From Stenotrophomonas sp046736075 (lineage in GTDB: Bacteria > Pseudomonadota > Gammaproteobacteria > Xanthomonadales > Xanthomonadaceae): a stretch of DNA of 64,000 nucleotides. The stretch spans positions 1,116,001-1,180,000 of the forward strand of contig NZ_CP177163.1 in the NCBI RefSeq assembly GCF_046736075.1, given 5' to 3'. Of the stretch, positions 34,923 to 45,775 are shown one piece after another (the first letter of the stretch is position 1; each line of letters opens with the position of its first letter). The notes below the pieces were generated by a model. The model saw only the letters and a program-made list of their open reading frames with translations. It ran no database searches and was not told the origin of the DNA. Made by a program: the position numbers and the translations under genes.

Positions 34923-37900
34923 TCACGGCCTGCGCAGCGCTGCCACGCGCTGGGCCAGTTTCTTGGCCGAGATGCCGCTTTTCGCCCCGAGCTCCTGCGC
35001 GAACAGCGACACCCGCAGTTCTTCCAGATCCCAGCGCAGTTCCTGCCACTGCGGCCGGTCCCGTTGGCCGCGCTGCTCGGCCTCGTGCAGCGCGTCCAGG
35101 AACGGGCGCAGTTCCAGCATCCGTGCCTGGTCGCGCGGGGGATCGCGCTTGGCGCGTTCGGCACGCAGGATCATCGCGCGCAGATAGCGCGGGAGCTGCG
35201 CCAGCGCATCGGCCGGCGTATCGCGCAGGAAACCGGGGTGGATCAACGCCGCCAGCTGCTGCTCCATGTCGTCCAGGTTGCCACGCGCCCAGCCCATCAA
35301 CGGCGCTTCCAGCTGCGGCTTGAGTTCGGCGACGTGCGCCAGGATGTTCTCGGCCAGTTTCAGCCGCGCCATCGCCTCACCGAACAGGCCCTTGCCCGCC
35401 GCATCGCGCCGCTGCGCGAACGCGGCCGGGTCGCGGATATCGCCCAGGCCGTCGGCCAGCATCGCGTTCATCGCCGCCTCGACCAGATCCCCGCGCAACC
35501 GTTCCTGCGATTCGATCGCGGCATACAGCAAGCCGGTCTTGGGCGGAACGGGCAACTGCTTGCGGGCCTGCTTGGCCTTGTCGGCCAGCGCGATCTCCAG
35601 CAGGCGGCGCACGCCGCGCGGATGCTGCTCCAGCGCTTCGTTGCGATCGGCGAAGATGCGCAGCGCCGCGCTCTCGCCTTCATCCACCAGCGCCGGGTAG
35701 GCGGGCACACCGGCTTCGCCCGGCACCTGCAGCGGAATCGGCGTGGCCGGGAAGTCGCGCAGCCCCTCGGCCGCCAACGCCCGTCCGGCACGGGCGGCGA
35801 AGGCCGCGCCGGCCTTCTCGCCGAAGCGCGCCCGCAGCGCGTCCAGATCGCGGGACGTGGCCAGCAGCGTGCCGTTGGCGTCGTGCAGGCGCAGGTTCAT
35901 GCGCAGGTGCGATTCCAGCGCGGCATCGTCGAAGTCGGTGGCCGCCACCTGTGCGCCGGTCGCGCGCGACAGGAACCGCGCCAGTTCTCCGCGGATGTCG
36001 TCGGCGGTGGGGTCCGGGTACGCCTCGGCGAAGGCGCGGCCGAAATCCGGTGCCGGCACGTAGTTGCGGCGCATCGCCTTGGGCAGGCTGCGGATCAGCG
36101 CGGAGGCCTTGTCGGCAACGAAGCCCGGCGCCAGCCACGACAGCCGCGCCGGGTCCAGCGCGTTGAGCAGGTGCAGCGGAACATCCAGGCTCACCCCGTC
36201 GTCCTCGCTGCCCGGTTCGAAACGGTAGTGCAGCGCCAGCCGCGCATCGCCCAGCGGCAGGTACGCCGGATAGCGGTCGGCATCGCTGCCCTCGCCGGGC
36301 AACAGATCGGCCAGCGTCCACGCCAGCGCGCGCCGCTTGTCCGGCGCCAGTCCCTTCCACCACGTATCCAGGCCGGTTGCCGAATGGATCTCCGCCGGGA
36401 TCCGGTCCAGGTACCAGCGTGCCTGCCAGCCTTCGTCGGCGACGATGCCGGCGCGACGCAGCTTGGCTTCTTCCTCGCGCGCCTGCTCCAGCACCTTGAG
36501 GTTGTCGGCGATGACGCTGGCGCGGGTGTTGATCTCGCCGGTCACCAGACCCTGCCGCACGAAGATGTCGTGCGCTTCGCCCGGCGCGATGCGGCCGTAG
36601 TGCACCGGCTTCTTCGGTGCCAGCACCAGCCCGAACAGACTGATCTGCTCGGAGGCCAGCACCTGGCCCTGCGCGCGCGACCAGTGGGGGTCGAAGTGCT
36701 TGCGCAGCAGCAGATGCGGCAGCTCGGCGATCACCCAGTCCGGTTCGATTGCCGCGTTGGTCAGGCCCCAGATCTTCTGGGTATCCAGCAGCGTGGCGGT
36801 GAGCAGCCACGGCGGCGGCCGCTTGGCCAGCACCGAGCCGGGGAACGGCAGGAACCGGCGCTGACGCGGGGCAAGGAAATCGCCCTTGTCGCTGCGGTGG
36901 CCGATCTGCGTGGGCAGGCCGGCGATCAGCGCCCGGTGCAGGGTCTGGTAGGCGGCCGCACGCACCTTCTCGCTGAACCCGCCCCGCGCCTCACGGGCGT
37001 CGGCGGGCGGCGCAGGTGCGGCTGCGGGCGGCGCCGGCTCGGCCTTGCCTTCGCGGGCCAGACGCGCGGCGCGGTGCTGCTGGCCACGGGTGGCTTTGAT
37101 CTTCGCGTCGTCGTCGCGCGCCGGTGCCGGCGCAGACGATCCGGCCAGCAGCGGCTCCAGTGCGGTGGCGGCCGGCTCTTCGGCCCAGCCCAGTTCCTCG
37201 CACAGCACGCGCAGCTGGCGATGCAGCTCGCGCCACTCGCGCATGCGCAGGAAGCCAAGGAAATGGCGCTCGCACCAGCCACGCAGCTTGGATTGGGTGA
37301 GGTCCTCGTGGGCCTGGCGGTAGCCATCCCACAGGCGCAGCACGCCGACGAATTCCGAGCGGCCATCGGCAAACAGCGCATGCGCGTTGTCGGCGGCGGC
37401 GCGCGCTTCGGGCGGTCGCTCGCGCGGGTCCTGGATGCCCAGGAACGAGGCGATCACCAGCATCGGACGCAGGCAGCCCTGGGCCTGCGCCGCCACCAGC
37501 ATGCGCGCCAGCTTGACGTCCACCGGCAGGCGCGCCATCTGCCGCCCGACCGGGGTGAGCCGGCGTTCGCCGTCCACCGCGCCCAGTTCGCCAAGCTGCT
37601 GCCAGCCATCGGCGATCGCGCGTTCGTCCGGCGCCTCCAGGAACGGGAAATCCTCGATCCGGCCCAGGCCCAGCTGCAGCATCCGCAGGATCACCCCGGA
37701 CAGGCTGGACCGGCGGATTTCCGGATCGGTGAACTCGGCCCGCGAGAGGAACTCCGCTTCCGAATACAGGCGGTAGCAGATGCCCTCCGAGACGCGTCCG
37801 CAACGGCCCTTGCGCTGGTTGGCGCTGGCCTGCGACACCGCTTCGATATGCAGGCGGTCCAGTTTCTGCCGCGGGCTGTAGCGCTTGACCCGCGCCAGGC

Positions 37901-39023
37901 CCGGATCGACCACGTAACGGATGCGCGGCACCGTCAACGAGGTTTCGGCCACGTTGGTGGCCAGCACGATGCGCCGTTTGCTGCCCGGGTTGAACACCTG
38001 GTCCTGGTCCTTCACCGACAGCCGCGCATACAGCGGCAGCACCTCGGTTTCGCGGTACTTGCGCCGCTCCAGTGCCTGATGCGCGTCGCGGATCTCGCGT
38101 TCGCCGGGGAAGAACAGCAGGATGTCGCCGCGCGGATCGAGACGGGTGATCTCGTCCACCGCCGCCACCACGGCCTCGTTCACGGTGCGTTCGCCGTCGC
38201 GCCCGCCCGCCTCATCGCCGCCGCCCTCGCCTTCCAGCGGGCGATAGCGGACTTCCACCGGGAAGGTACGACCTTCCACACTGATGACCGGCGCGTCGTC
38301 GAAATGCTCGGCAAACCGCGAGGTATCGATCGTCGCCGACGTCACGATCAGCTTCAGGTCCGGCCGCTTCTTCAGCAGCTGCTTGAGGTAGCCGAGCAGG
38401 AAGTCGATGTTGAGGCTGCGCTCGTGCGCTTCGTCGACGATGATCGTGTCGTACTGCGACAGCCAGCGATCGCTGCTGATTTCGGCCAGCAGGATGCCGT
38501 CGGTCATGAACTTGATGCGGGTGTCGTCGCCGACCCGGTCGGTGAAGCGCACCTGGTAACCCACCGTGGTGCCCAGTTCGGACTGCAGCTCCTGCGCCAC
38601 GCGGGTGGCCACCGCACGTGCGGCGATCCGTCGCGGCTGGGTGCAGCCGATCATCCCGGCCACGCCCCGGCCGGCGGCCAGGCACAGCTTCGGCAGCTGG
38701 GTGGTCTTGCCCGAACCGGTCTCACCGGCGATCACCACGACCTGGTGATCGCGGATCAGCGCGGTGATCCGTTCAGCTTCACGCGCAATCGGCAGGCTGT
38801 CGTCCAGACTGATCGTCGGCCGGTTCCGTGCGCGTGCTTCACGCCGCTGCACCGACGCCTGCAAGGCCTGTTCGAACGCTGCCGCCACGCCCGCATCGGC
38901 CGGTTTGGCCCGCCAGCGCGAGAGCATCCCCAGCAAACGACCACGGTCGCGGCTCATCGCCCCGTCGATCGCGAGCTGGTGCTGGTGCAGGGAGGAAGCG
39001 GAAGGTTTGTTGATAGCGGTCAT
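34923..39023 (-). CDS. hrpA: ATP-dependent RNA helicase HrpA
   Basis: A large DEAH-box (DExH) helicase, 1366 residues, close to E. coli HrpA (about 1300), which rescues stalled or collided ribosomes. Motif I is AGETGSGKTTQLPK near residue 100, motif II DEAHERSLN near 196, and motif VI region QRKGRCGRVSEGICYRLYS near 410. HA2, OB and the HrpA C-terminal domain (DUF3418) fill the rest. ATG 39023 is chosen over the in-frame TTG directly before it. It is divergent from dps. The long plus-strand frame across this gene is a GC-driven shadow. Confidence 0.96.
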   Translation of the reverse strand: MTAINKPSASSLHQHQLAIDGAMSRDRGRLLGMLSRWRAKPADAGVAAAFEQALQASVQRREARARNRPTISLDDSLPIAREAERITALIRDHQVVVIAGETGSGKTTQLPKLCLAAGRGVAGMIGCTQPRRIAARAVATRVAQELQSELGTTVGYQVRFTDRVGDDTRIKFMTDGILLAEISSDRWLSQYDTIIVDEAHERSLNIDFLLGYLKQLLKKRPDLKLIVTSATIDTSRFAEHFDDAPVISVEGRTFPVEVRYRPLEGEGGGDEAGGRDGERTVNEAVVAAVDEITRLDPRGDILLFFPGEREIRDAHQALERRKYRETEVLPLYARLSVKDQDQVFNPGSKRRIVLATNVAETSLTVPRIRYVVDPGLARVKRYSPRQKLDRLHIEAVSQASANQRKGRCGRVSEGICYRLYSEAEFLSRAEFTDPEIRRSSLSGVILRMLQLGLGRIEDFPFLEAPDERAIADGWQQLGELGAVDGERRLTPVGRQMARLPVDVKLARMLVAAQAQGCLRPMLVIASFLGIQDPRERPPEARAAADNAHALFADGRSEFVGVLRLWDGYRQAHEDLTQSKLRGWCERHFLGFLRMREWRELHRQLRVLCEELGWAEEPAATALEPLLAGSSAPAPARDDDAKIKATRGQQHRAARLAREGKAEPAPPAAAPAPPADAREARGGFSEKVRAAAYQTLHRALIAGLPTQIGHRSDKGDFLAPRQRRFLPFPGSVLAKRPPPWLLTATLLDTQKIWGLTNAAIEPDWVIAELPHLLLRKHFDPHWSRAQGQVLASEQISLFGLVLAPKKPVHYGRIAPGEAHDIFVRQGLVTGEINTRASVIADNLKVLEQAREEEAKLRRAGIVADEGWQARWYLDRIPAEIHSATGLDTWWKGLAPDKRRALAWTLADLLPGEGSDADRYPAYLPLGDARLALHYRFEPGSEDDGVSLDVPLHLLNALDPARLSWLAPGFVADKASALIRSLPKAMRRNYVPAPDFGRAFAEAYPDPTADDIRGELARFLSRATGAQVAATDFDDAALESHLRMNLRLHDANGTLLATSRDLDALRARFGEKAGAAFAARAGRALAAEGLRDFPATPIPLQVPGEAGVPAYPALVDEGESAALRIFADRNEALEQHPRGVRRLLEIALADKAKQARKQLPVPPKTGLLYAAIESQERLRGDLVEAAMNAMLADGLGDIRDPAAFAQRRDAAGKGLFGEAMARLKLAENILAHVAELKPQLEAPLMGWARGNLDDMEQQLAALIHPGFLRDTPADALAQLPRYLRAMILRAERAKRDPPRDQARMLELRPFLDALHEAEQRGQRDRPQWQELRWDLEELRVSLFAQELGAKSGISAKKLAQRVAALRRP

Positions 39024-39112
39024 CAATCGGATCGTTTAAAACTTTGATTACATCTGAAAGGTTAGTCTGATCTATTGTGAAGGCCATCCCATCCACAAGG
39101 AGGATATCCCCC
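39024..39112 (+). promoter_or_regulatory. AT-rich divergent promoter region of dps and hrpA
   Basis: 89 bases separate the hrpA and dps starts. The segment 39031-39080 is unusually AT-rich for this genome, and an AAGGAGG ribosome site lies at 39097-39103, 9 bases before dps. TTAG-N6-CTAT near the middle resembles half of an OxyR site but the spacing is one base short, so OxyR control is only suggested. Confidence 0.4.
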
Positions 39113-39664
39113 ATGGCGAAAACCAAGACGCCGGCAAAGAAGACCCAGACCGGTAAGCAGAAGCTGGCAACGGCGGCCCCCTCGGCCCCGAACATTGATA
39201 TCGGGATCAAGGAAGGCGATCGCAAGAAGATTGCCGATGGGCTGGCGGCCTTCCAGGCGGATGCGTTCACGCTCTACCTGAAGACCCACAACTTCCATTG
39301 GAATGTCACCGGGTCGATGTTCAACTCGCTGCACACCATGTTCGAGACCCAGTACACCGAGCAGTGGGCAGCCCTGGACGACGTTGCTGAACGTATCCGT
39401 GCACTGGGCTTCAACGCCCCGGGCTCCTACCGCGAGTTCGCGGCCCTGACCTCGATCGCCGAGGAACCGGGCCTGACCGACAGCGCGGACTGGCGTGAAA
39501 TGGTACGCCAGTTGGTCGCCGCCAACGAGGCCGTGTGCCGCACCGCCCGCAAGGTGCTCGATGTGGCCGACGACGCCGACGACGCCCCGACCGAAGACCT
39601 GATGACCCAGCGCCTGCAGACCCACGAGAAATACGCCTGGATGCTGCGCTCCCTGCTGCAGTAA
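39113..39664 (+). CDS. dps: Dps-family DNA-binding ferritin-like protein
   Basis: 183-residue miniferritin that stores iron oxidised by peroxide and compacts DNA during stress. A Lys/Ala/Thr-rich N-terminal tail of about 35 residues (AKTKTPAKKTQTGKQK) should bind DNA. The ferroxidase site is seen in LKTHNFHWNVTG (about 62-73) and QWAALDDVAERIRALG (about 92-107). The ATG at 39113 follows a perfect ribosome site. A longer frame begins 12 codons upstream but crosses that site. Strongly expressed in stationary phase in relatives. Confidence 0.95.
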   Translation: MAKTKTPAKKTQTGKQKLATAAPSAPNIDIGIKEGDRKKIADGLAAFQADAFTLYLKTHNFHWNVTGSMFNSLHTMFETQYTEQWAALDDVAERIRALGFNAPGSYREFAALTSIAEEPGLTDSADWREMVRQLVAANEAVCRTARKVLDVADDADDAPTEDLMTQRLQTHEKYAWMLRSLLQ

Positions 39665-39670
39665 TCCTTC

Positions 39671-39787
39671 TGGGGCTTTGCCCCTGCGGGATTTCCAGGG
39701 TTCCGCTTCGCGAAGCCTTGGACCCTGCACAAGTCGCAGGCCACAGCCCCCGTGCCTGTCGGCGCGCCCCCCTTGACTCAAGGGGGG
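39671..39787. repeat. Successive inverted repeats between dps and recQ
   Basis: Three hairpins follow the dps stop: a small one at about 39672-39684 (ggggctttgcccc), a longer imperfect one at 39698-39730 built around gcttcgcgaagc, and a clean 8-bp stem at 39767-39787 (ccccctt / aaggggg) followed by a T/C-rich stretch. At least one probably terminates dps. They carry no GTAG foot, so they are not SMAG elements. Confidence 0.6.
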
Positions 39788-39873
39788 CTTCTTCCCCGGA
39801 TGGCTCTTCGCTGACGTTCAAACCCAGAATTGGATGACCCTCCTCGGGTCGCTCAGCCCTGTAAACTACGGGG

Positions 39874-41679
<1,806 letters not shown>

Positions 41680-41720
41680 TGCGGCCGCGGCGGTTGACGG
41701 AGTGGGCTCCAGAGTTGAAC

Positions 41721-41738
41721 CCCGTGTTCAGCCACGGG
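41721..41738. repeat. Small hairpin between recQ and copL
   Basis: cccgtg and cacggg form a 6-bp stem with a 6-base loop, 42 bases past the recQ stop and 36 bases before copL. It could end recQ or sit in the copL leader. No T run follows. Confidence 0.3.
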
Positions 41739-41773
41739 TGCGCCTTCGCGGCGTTGGCGGTAAGGTGACGCCC

Positions 41774-42163
41774 ATGACCGCCGGTGGCCTGCTCCTGCGC
41801 CTGATCCTGATGCTCAGCCTGTTGCTCAACGGGCTGAACGTCGCGCTGGCCGGTTCCATGACCCTGGCACTGGCGCAGCCGGCAGACACCGCCGTCGCCG
41901 CCCCCGCACCGCCCTGTCACGGCCATGAGGCCAGCGCACCGCCGGCACCGGCCGTCGTTCTCGACCACGCCCAGGCACCGCACGACGGCGACCACTGCAA
42001 GATCAAAGATTGCCTGCGCACCTGCGCGCAGCAGCCCAGCCTGGCCGTCCAGATCGCCTGGATCGCCACACCGGCGCCGCCGGCGCTGGCGCCCCTGCCC
42101 CCGGCACGCGCGACCCTGCCCAGCCTGCCGCTGGACCGCATCACCCGCCCTCCGATCGCCTGA
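41774..42163 (+). CDS. copL: CopL family metal-binding regulatory protein
   Basis: 129-residue exported protein: signal-like hydrophobic N-terminus (LLLRLILMLSLLLNGLNVALAG), then a Cys/His-rich middle (PCHGHEAS, HDGDHCKIKDCLRTC) and a proline-rich end. In Xanthomonas copL precedes copA and copB and is needed for copper-induced expression of both; translation of the ORF may itself matter (attenuation). Same order here. I choose ATG 41774; the longer open frame upstream runs into recQ. The chromosomal homologues in Xanthomonas are also called cohL. Confidence 0.85.
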   Translation: MTAGGLLLRLILMLSLLLNGLNVALAGSMTLALAQPADTAVAAPAPPCHGHEASAPPAPAVVLDHAQAPHDGDHCKIKDCLRTCAQQPSLAVQIAWIATPAPPALAPLPPARATLPSLPLDRITRPPIA

Positions 42164-42267
42164 TCCCGCGCTCCCCGCGAGCGCCCGACTGACGCGATGC
42201 CCCGCGCTGCCTGCGCGGATGGCGTACTGGCACCTGCGCGTGCCATTGGATCCGATTCGGAGCTGCA

Positions 42268-44046
42268 ATGTCCCACCCTACCCAACCCGGCCCGGGCGCC
42301 CTGCCCATGCCGTCGCGCCGCCTGTTCGTCCAGGGGCTGGCCGCCGGTGGCGTCGCCGCCGGCCTGGCCGCCACCGGCCTGAGCCCGCGCGCGTTCGCCG
42401 CCGCCGGTCCCGGCCTCGCTGCCGCCCCGCAGGTGCTCAGCGGCCAGGAATTCCAGTTGAGCATCGGCGAGTCGCTGGCCAACTTCACCGGCCGCACCCG
42501 CCCGGCGATCACGGTCAACGGCAGCCTGCCCGCCCCGATCCTGCGCTGGCGCGAAGGCGACACGGTGGCGGTGCGCGTGGCCAATGCGCTGCAGGGCCAC
42601 CCCACCTCCATCCATTGGCACGGCATCCTGCTGCCCGCCAACATGGACGGCGTGCCCGGCCTGAGCTTCAACGGCATCGCGCCGGGCGAGGCCTACCAGT
42701 ACCGGTTCACCCTCAAGCAGTCCGGCACGTACTGGTACCACAGCCATTCGATGTTCCAGGAACAGGCCGGGCTGTATGGCGCCCTGATCATCGACCCGCT
42801 GCAGCCGGCGCCGTACCGCTTCGACCGCGAGCACGTGATCATGCTCTCGGACTGGACCGACATGGACCCGGGCGCGCTGTTCCGGCGCATGAAAAAGCTC
42901 GCCGAGTACGACAACTACTACAAGCGCACCCTGCCCGACTTCCTGCGCGATGTGCGTCGTGACGGCTGGGCTGCGGCTACCGCCGACCGTGGCATGTGGG
43001 GACGGATGCGGATGACCCCCACCGACATCTCCGACATCAACGCGCACACCTATACCTACCTGCTCAACGGCACCACGCCGGCCGGCAACTGGACCGGCCT
43101 GTTCCGCAGTGGCGAGAAGGTGCTGCTGCGTTTCATCAACGGCGGGTCGATGACCTACTTCGACGTGCGCATCCCGGGCCTGAAGATGACCGTGGTCGCC
43201 GCCGACGGCCAGTACATCCACCCGGTCACCATCGATGAGTTCCGCATCGCGCCGGCGGAAACCTTCGACGTCATCGTCGAGCCCAGCGGCCAGGACGCCT
43301 ACACCCTGTTCTGCCAGGATATGGGCCGCACCGGCTACGCCGCCGGCACGCTGGCGGTGCGCCACGGCCTGCAGGCCCCCATTCCCGCGCGCGACCCGCG
43401 CCCGCTGCTGACCATGTCCGACATGGGCCACGACATGGGCGGCATGGGACACGACATGAAGGGCATGGAAGGCGGCTGCGGCGCCAGCATGGGCCACGGG
43501 GCGCACGGCGGCAGCGACAAGGCCCCGCGCCACGCGCCGAGCGAGACGGGCAACCCGCTGATCGACATGCAGAGCATGGCCACCGAGCCCAAGCTCGACG
43601 ATCCCGGCATCGGGCTGCGCGACAACGGCCGCCAGGTTCTCACCTACGGCGCGATGCGCAGCCTGTTCGACGATCCGGATGGACGCGATCCCGGCCGCGA
43701 GGTCGAACTGCACCTCACCGGCCACATGGAAAAGTTCAGCTGGTCGTTCGACGGCATTCCCTTCGCCAGCGCGGAACCGCTGCGCCTGAACTACGGCGAG
43801 CGCATGCGCATCGTGCTGGTCAACGACACCATGATGCAGCACCCCATCCACCTGCACGGCGTGTGGAGCGACCTGGAGAACGCCGACGGCGACTTCCACC
43901 TGCGCAAGCACACCATCGACATGCCGCCCGGTACGCGCCGCACCTACCGCGTGCGCGCCGATGCGCTGGGCCGCTGGGCGTACCACTGCCACCTGCTGTA
44001 CCACATGGAAGCGGGCATGATGCGCGAAGTGAGGATCGAAGAATGA
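42268..44046 (+). CDS. copA: CopA: periplasmic copper-resistance multicopper oxidase
   Basis: 592 residues with a twin-arginine signal (PSRRLFVQGLAAGG). Four multicopper sites are readable: HWHGILLP near residue 112, WYHSHSMFQEQ near 155, HPIHLHGVW near 525 and HCHLLYHMEAGM near 573. A methionine-rich copper-binding insert lies near 385-410 (MSDMGHDMGGMGHDMKGME). It oxidises Cu(I) and sequesters copper in the periplasm. GGAG lies 8 bases before the ATG at 42268; ATG 42307 would still keep the Tat motif. Coupled to copB by an ATGA overlap. Confidence 0.96.
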   Translation: MSHPTQPGPGALPMPSRRLFVQGLAAGGVAAGLAATGLSPRAFAAAGPGLAAAPQVLSGQEFQLSIGESLANFTGRTRPAITVNGSLPAPILRWREGDTVAVRVANALQGHPTSIHWHGILLPANMDGVPGLSFNGIAPGEAYQYRFTLKQSGTYWYHSHSMFQEQAGLYGALIIDPLQPAPYRFDREHVIMLSDWTDMDPGALFRRMKKLAEYDNYYKRTLPDFLRDVRRDGWAAATADRGMWGRMRMTPTDISDINAHTYTYLLNGTTPAGNWTGLFRSGEKVLLRFINGGSMTYFDVRIPGLKMTVVAADGQYIHPVTIDEFRIAPAETFDVIVEPSGQDAYTLFCQDMGRTGYAAGTLAVRHGLQAPIPARDPRPLLTMSDMGHDMGGMGHDMKGMEGGCGASMGHGAHGGSDKAPRHAPSETGNPLIDMQSMATEPKLDDPGIGLRDNGRQVLTYGAMRSLFDDPDGRDPGREVELHLTGHMEKFSWSFDGIPFASAEPLRLNYGERMRIVLVNDTMMQHPIHLHGVWSDLENADGDFHLRKHTIDMPPGTRRTYRVRADALGRWAYHCHLLYHMEAGMMREVRIEE

Positions 44047-45158
44047 GCACGCTCACCGCACACTCCCCCCGCCTGCTGACGGCGGCGCTGCTGGCCGCGC
44101 TGTCGGCGCCTGCCTGGGCGCAGTCGCATGCGCATGCCACAGCGCCTGCGGAGACCGCGCCCCCCGCCACCGCCGGTACATCCTCCCACGCGGGCCACGG
44201 CGGCATGGACCATAGCAAGATGGACCATTCGACAATGGACCACGGCAGCATGGACCACAGCACGATGGACCATGCAACGATGGACCACAGCAACATGGAC
44301 CACGCAGCGATGGACCACAGCAACATGGACCATGCAACGATGGACCACAGCAACATGGACCACGCAGCGATGGACCACGGCAACATGGACCACAGCACGA
44401 TGGACCATGCCGCGATGGACCACGCGTCCCCCGCGCCGCGGGAACCGCTGGAGCCGATTCCCGCCGTCACCGAGGCCGACCGCATCGCCGCGTTTCCGCC
44501 GATCGACCACGGCGCGATGGAACACGCGCCGGAGATCCACAGCATGCTGCTGATCAACCGCCTGGAGCAGTGGGACGGGAAGCATGGCAATGGCCAGGCG
44601 TGGGAGGCCAGTGGCTGGATCGGCGGCAACATCAACCGCCTCTGGATGCGCAGTGAAGGCGAGCGCAGCGATGGCCGCACCGGATCGTCGGATCTGGAAC
44701 TGCTGTACGGCCGCAGCGTGTCGCCGTGGTGGGACGTGCTGGTCGGGGTGAAGCAGGACTTCCGGCCTGCCGATTCGCGCACCTGGGCGGCCATCGGCAT
44801 CCAGGGCCTGGCACCGTACAAGTTCGAAACGTCCGCCACCGCCTACATCGGCGAAGGCGGCCAGGTCGCCGCCACGGTCGAAGTGGAGTACGAGCTGCTG
44901 CTGACCAACCGGTTGATCCTGCAACCGCTGGTGGAGGCCACGTTCTCGGCCAAAGACGAGCCCGCGTACGGCACCGGTTCCGGCCTGAACAAGGTCGAGG
45001 CCGGACTGCGCCTGCGCTACGAGTTCAGCCGCCGCTTCGCGCCGTACATCGGCATCAGTCACGAGCGCCTGTTCGGCGATACCGCCGACCATCACGCGGC
45101 CGCCGGCGAAGATGCCCGCGACACCCGCTGGGTAGCCGGCGTGCGGGTCTGGTTCTAG
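44043..45158 (+). CDS. copB: CopB: outer-membrane copper-resistance protein
   Basis: 371 residues: signal peptide (cut after SAPAWA), a His/Met-rich tandem repeat of MDHxx pentapeptides (about residues 55-129), then a CopB-type beta-barrel domain (EIHSMLLINRLEQWDGKHGNGQ onward, ending VAGVRVWF with a C-terminal aromatic, as outer-membrane barrels have). It is thought to bind copper and reduce its entry. ATGA overlap with copA. No copRS two-component genes are nearby, so control probably depends on copL. Confidence 0.94.
   Translation: MSTLTAHSPRLLTAALLAALSAPAWAQSHAHATAPAETAPPATAGTSSHAGHGGMDHSKMDHSTMDHGSMDHSTMDHATMDHSNMDHAAMDHSNMDHATMDHSNMDHAAMDHGNMDHSTMDHAAMDHASPAPREPLEPIPAVTEADRIAAFPPIDHGAMEHAPEIHSMLLINRLEQWDGKHGNGQAWEASGWIGGNINRLWMRSEGERSDGRTGSSDLELLYGRSVSPWWDVLVGVKQDFRPADSRTWAAIGIQGLAPYKFETSATAYIGEGGQVAATVEVEYELLLTNRLILQPLVEATFSAKDEPAYGTGSGLNKVEAGLRLRYEFSRRFAPYIGISHERLFGDTADHHAAAGEDARDTRWVAGVRVWF
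44205..44429 (+). repeat. 15-bp tandem repeat encoding 15 MDHxx units in copB
   Basis: Fifteen consecutive 15-base units, each starting atggacca, encode Met-Asp-His plus two variable small residues (SK, ST, GS, AT, SN, AA, GN, AS). Some 30-60-base blocks are nearly identical, so copy number probably changes by recombination. Met and His side chains suit copper binding. Confidence 0.95.
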
Positions 45159-45182
45159 ACCTGCGTGTTCTAGACCTGCGTG
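45153..45182 (+). repeat. Perfect 15-bp tandem duplication at the copB stop codon
   Basis: ttctagacctgcgtg occurs twice without interruption (45153-45167, 45168-45182). The first copy holds the copB TAG stop. It looks like a recent slippage or duplication and leaves the protein end unchanged. Confidence 0.85.
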
Positions 45183-45262
45183 CGTCCCGGGCGCCGCGTG
45201 CGCCCTGGACGCAGCGATGACGTAAGCTGCCGCACCGCTTCCGCTTCCGCTTCCGCGTTCCC

Positions 45263-45775
45263 ATGCCCCTGCAGATCCGCCGCGCCAACGTGGCCGACGC
45301 CGACGCCCTGTCGGCCATCGCCATCGCGACCTACACCGAAACCTTCGGCGACTCCTACCCGCCCGAAGACCTCCAGACGTTCCTGCAGGCGCACTACAGC
45401 CCCGCCCCGCAGCAGCGCGAACTGGACGATCCGCACAGTGCGGTGTGGTTGCTGGAAGAGGACGGCTGCGCGGTGGGCTACCTCGCGGCCGGCCCGAACG
45501 GGCTGCCGCATGCCGACGCGCGCCCGGGCGATATCGAGCTTAAGCGCCTGTATGTGCTGGCCCGCCATCAGAGCGGTGGTCACGGCGCGCGCCTGATGGA
45601 CGCCTTCCTCGCCTGGCTGGACCAGCCCGCACGCCGCACCCTGTGGGTGGGCGTGTGGTCGGAGAATCATGGTGCGCAACGCTTCTATGCGCGCTACGGC
45701 TGTGTGCCGGTGGGCCACTACGACTTCGTGGTCGGCGACAGCCGCGACCTGGAATTCATTCTGCGCCGGCCCTGA
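45263..45775 (+). CDS. GNAT-family N-acetyltransferase
   Basis: 170 residues with the GNAT fold: IRRANVADADALSAIAIATYTETFG at the start, then the acetyl-CoA segment ELKRLYVLARHQSGGHGARLMDAF near residue 93 and the C-terminal NHGAQRFYARYGCVPVG near residue 137. Substrate cannot be told from the sequence. It lies about 100 bases after copB with its own leader. Its TGA stop falls in the loop of a terminator-like hairpin. Confidence 0.9.
   Translation: MPLQIRRANVADADALSAIAIATYTETFGDSYPPEDLQTFLQAHYSPAPQQRELDDPHSAVWLLEEDGCAVGYLAAGPNGLPHADARPGDIELKRLYVLARHQSGGHGARLMDAFLAWLDQPARRTLWVGVWSENHGAQRFYARYGCVPVGHYDFVVGDSRDLEFILRRP

Noticed and set aside
35064..39047. A 1327-codon open frame on the plus strand across hrpA
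   Set aside because: Same cause as above: hrpA has all helicase motifs, and the antisense product has no signal, motif or ribosome site.
39024..39112. OxyR operator upstream of dps
   Set aside because: TTAG-N6-CTAT is one base short of the usual half-site spacing and only one half is visible, so it is mentioned as a possibility only.
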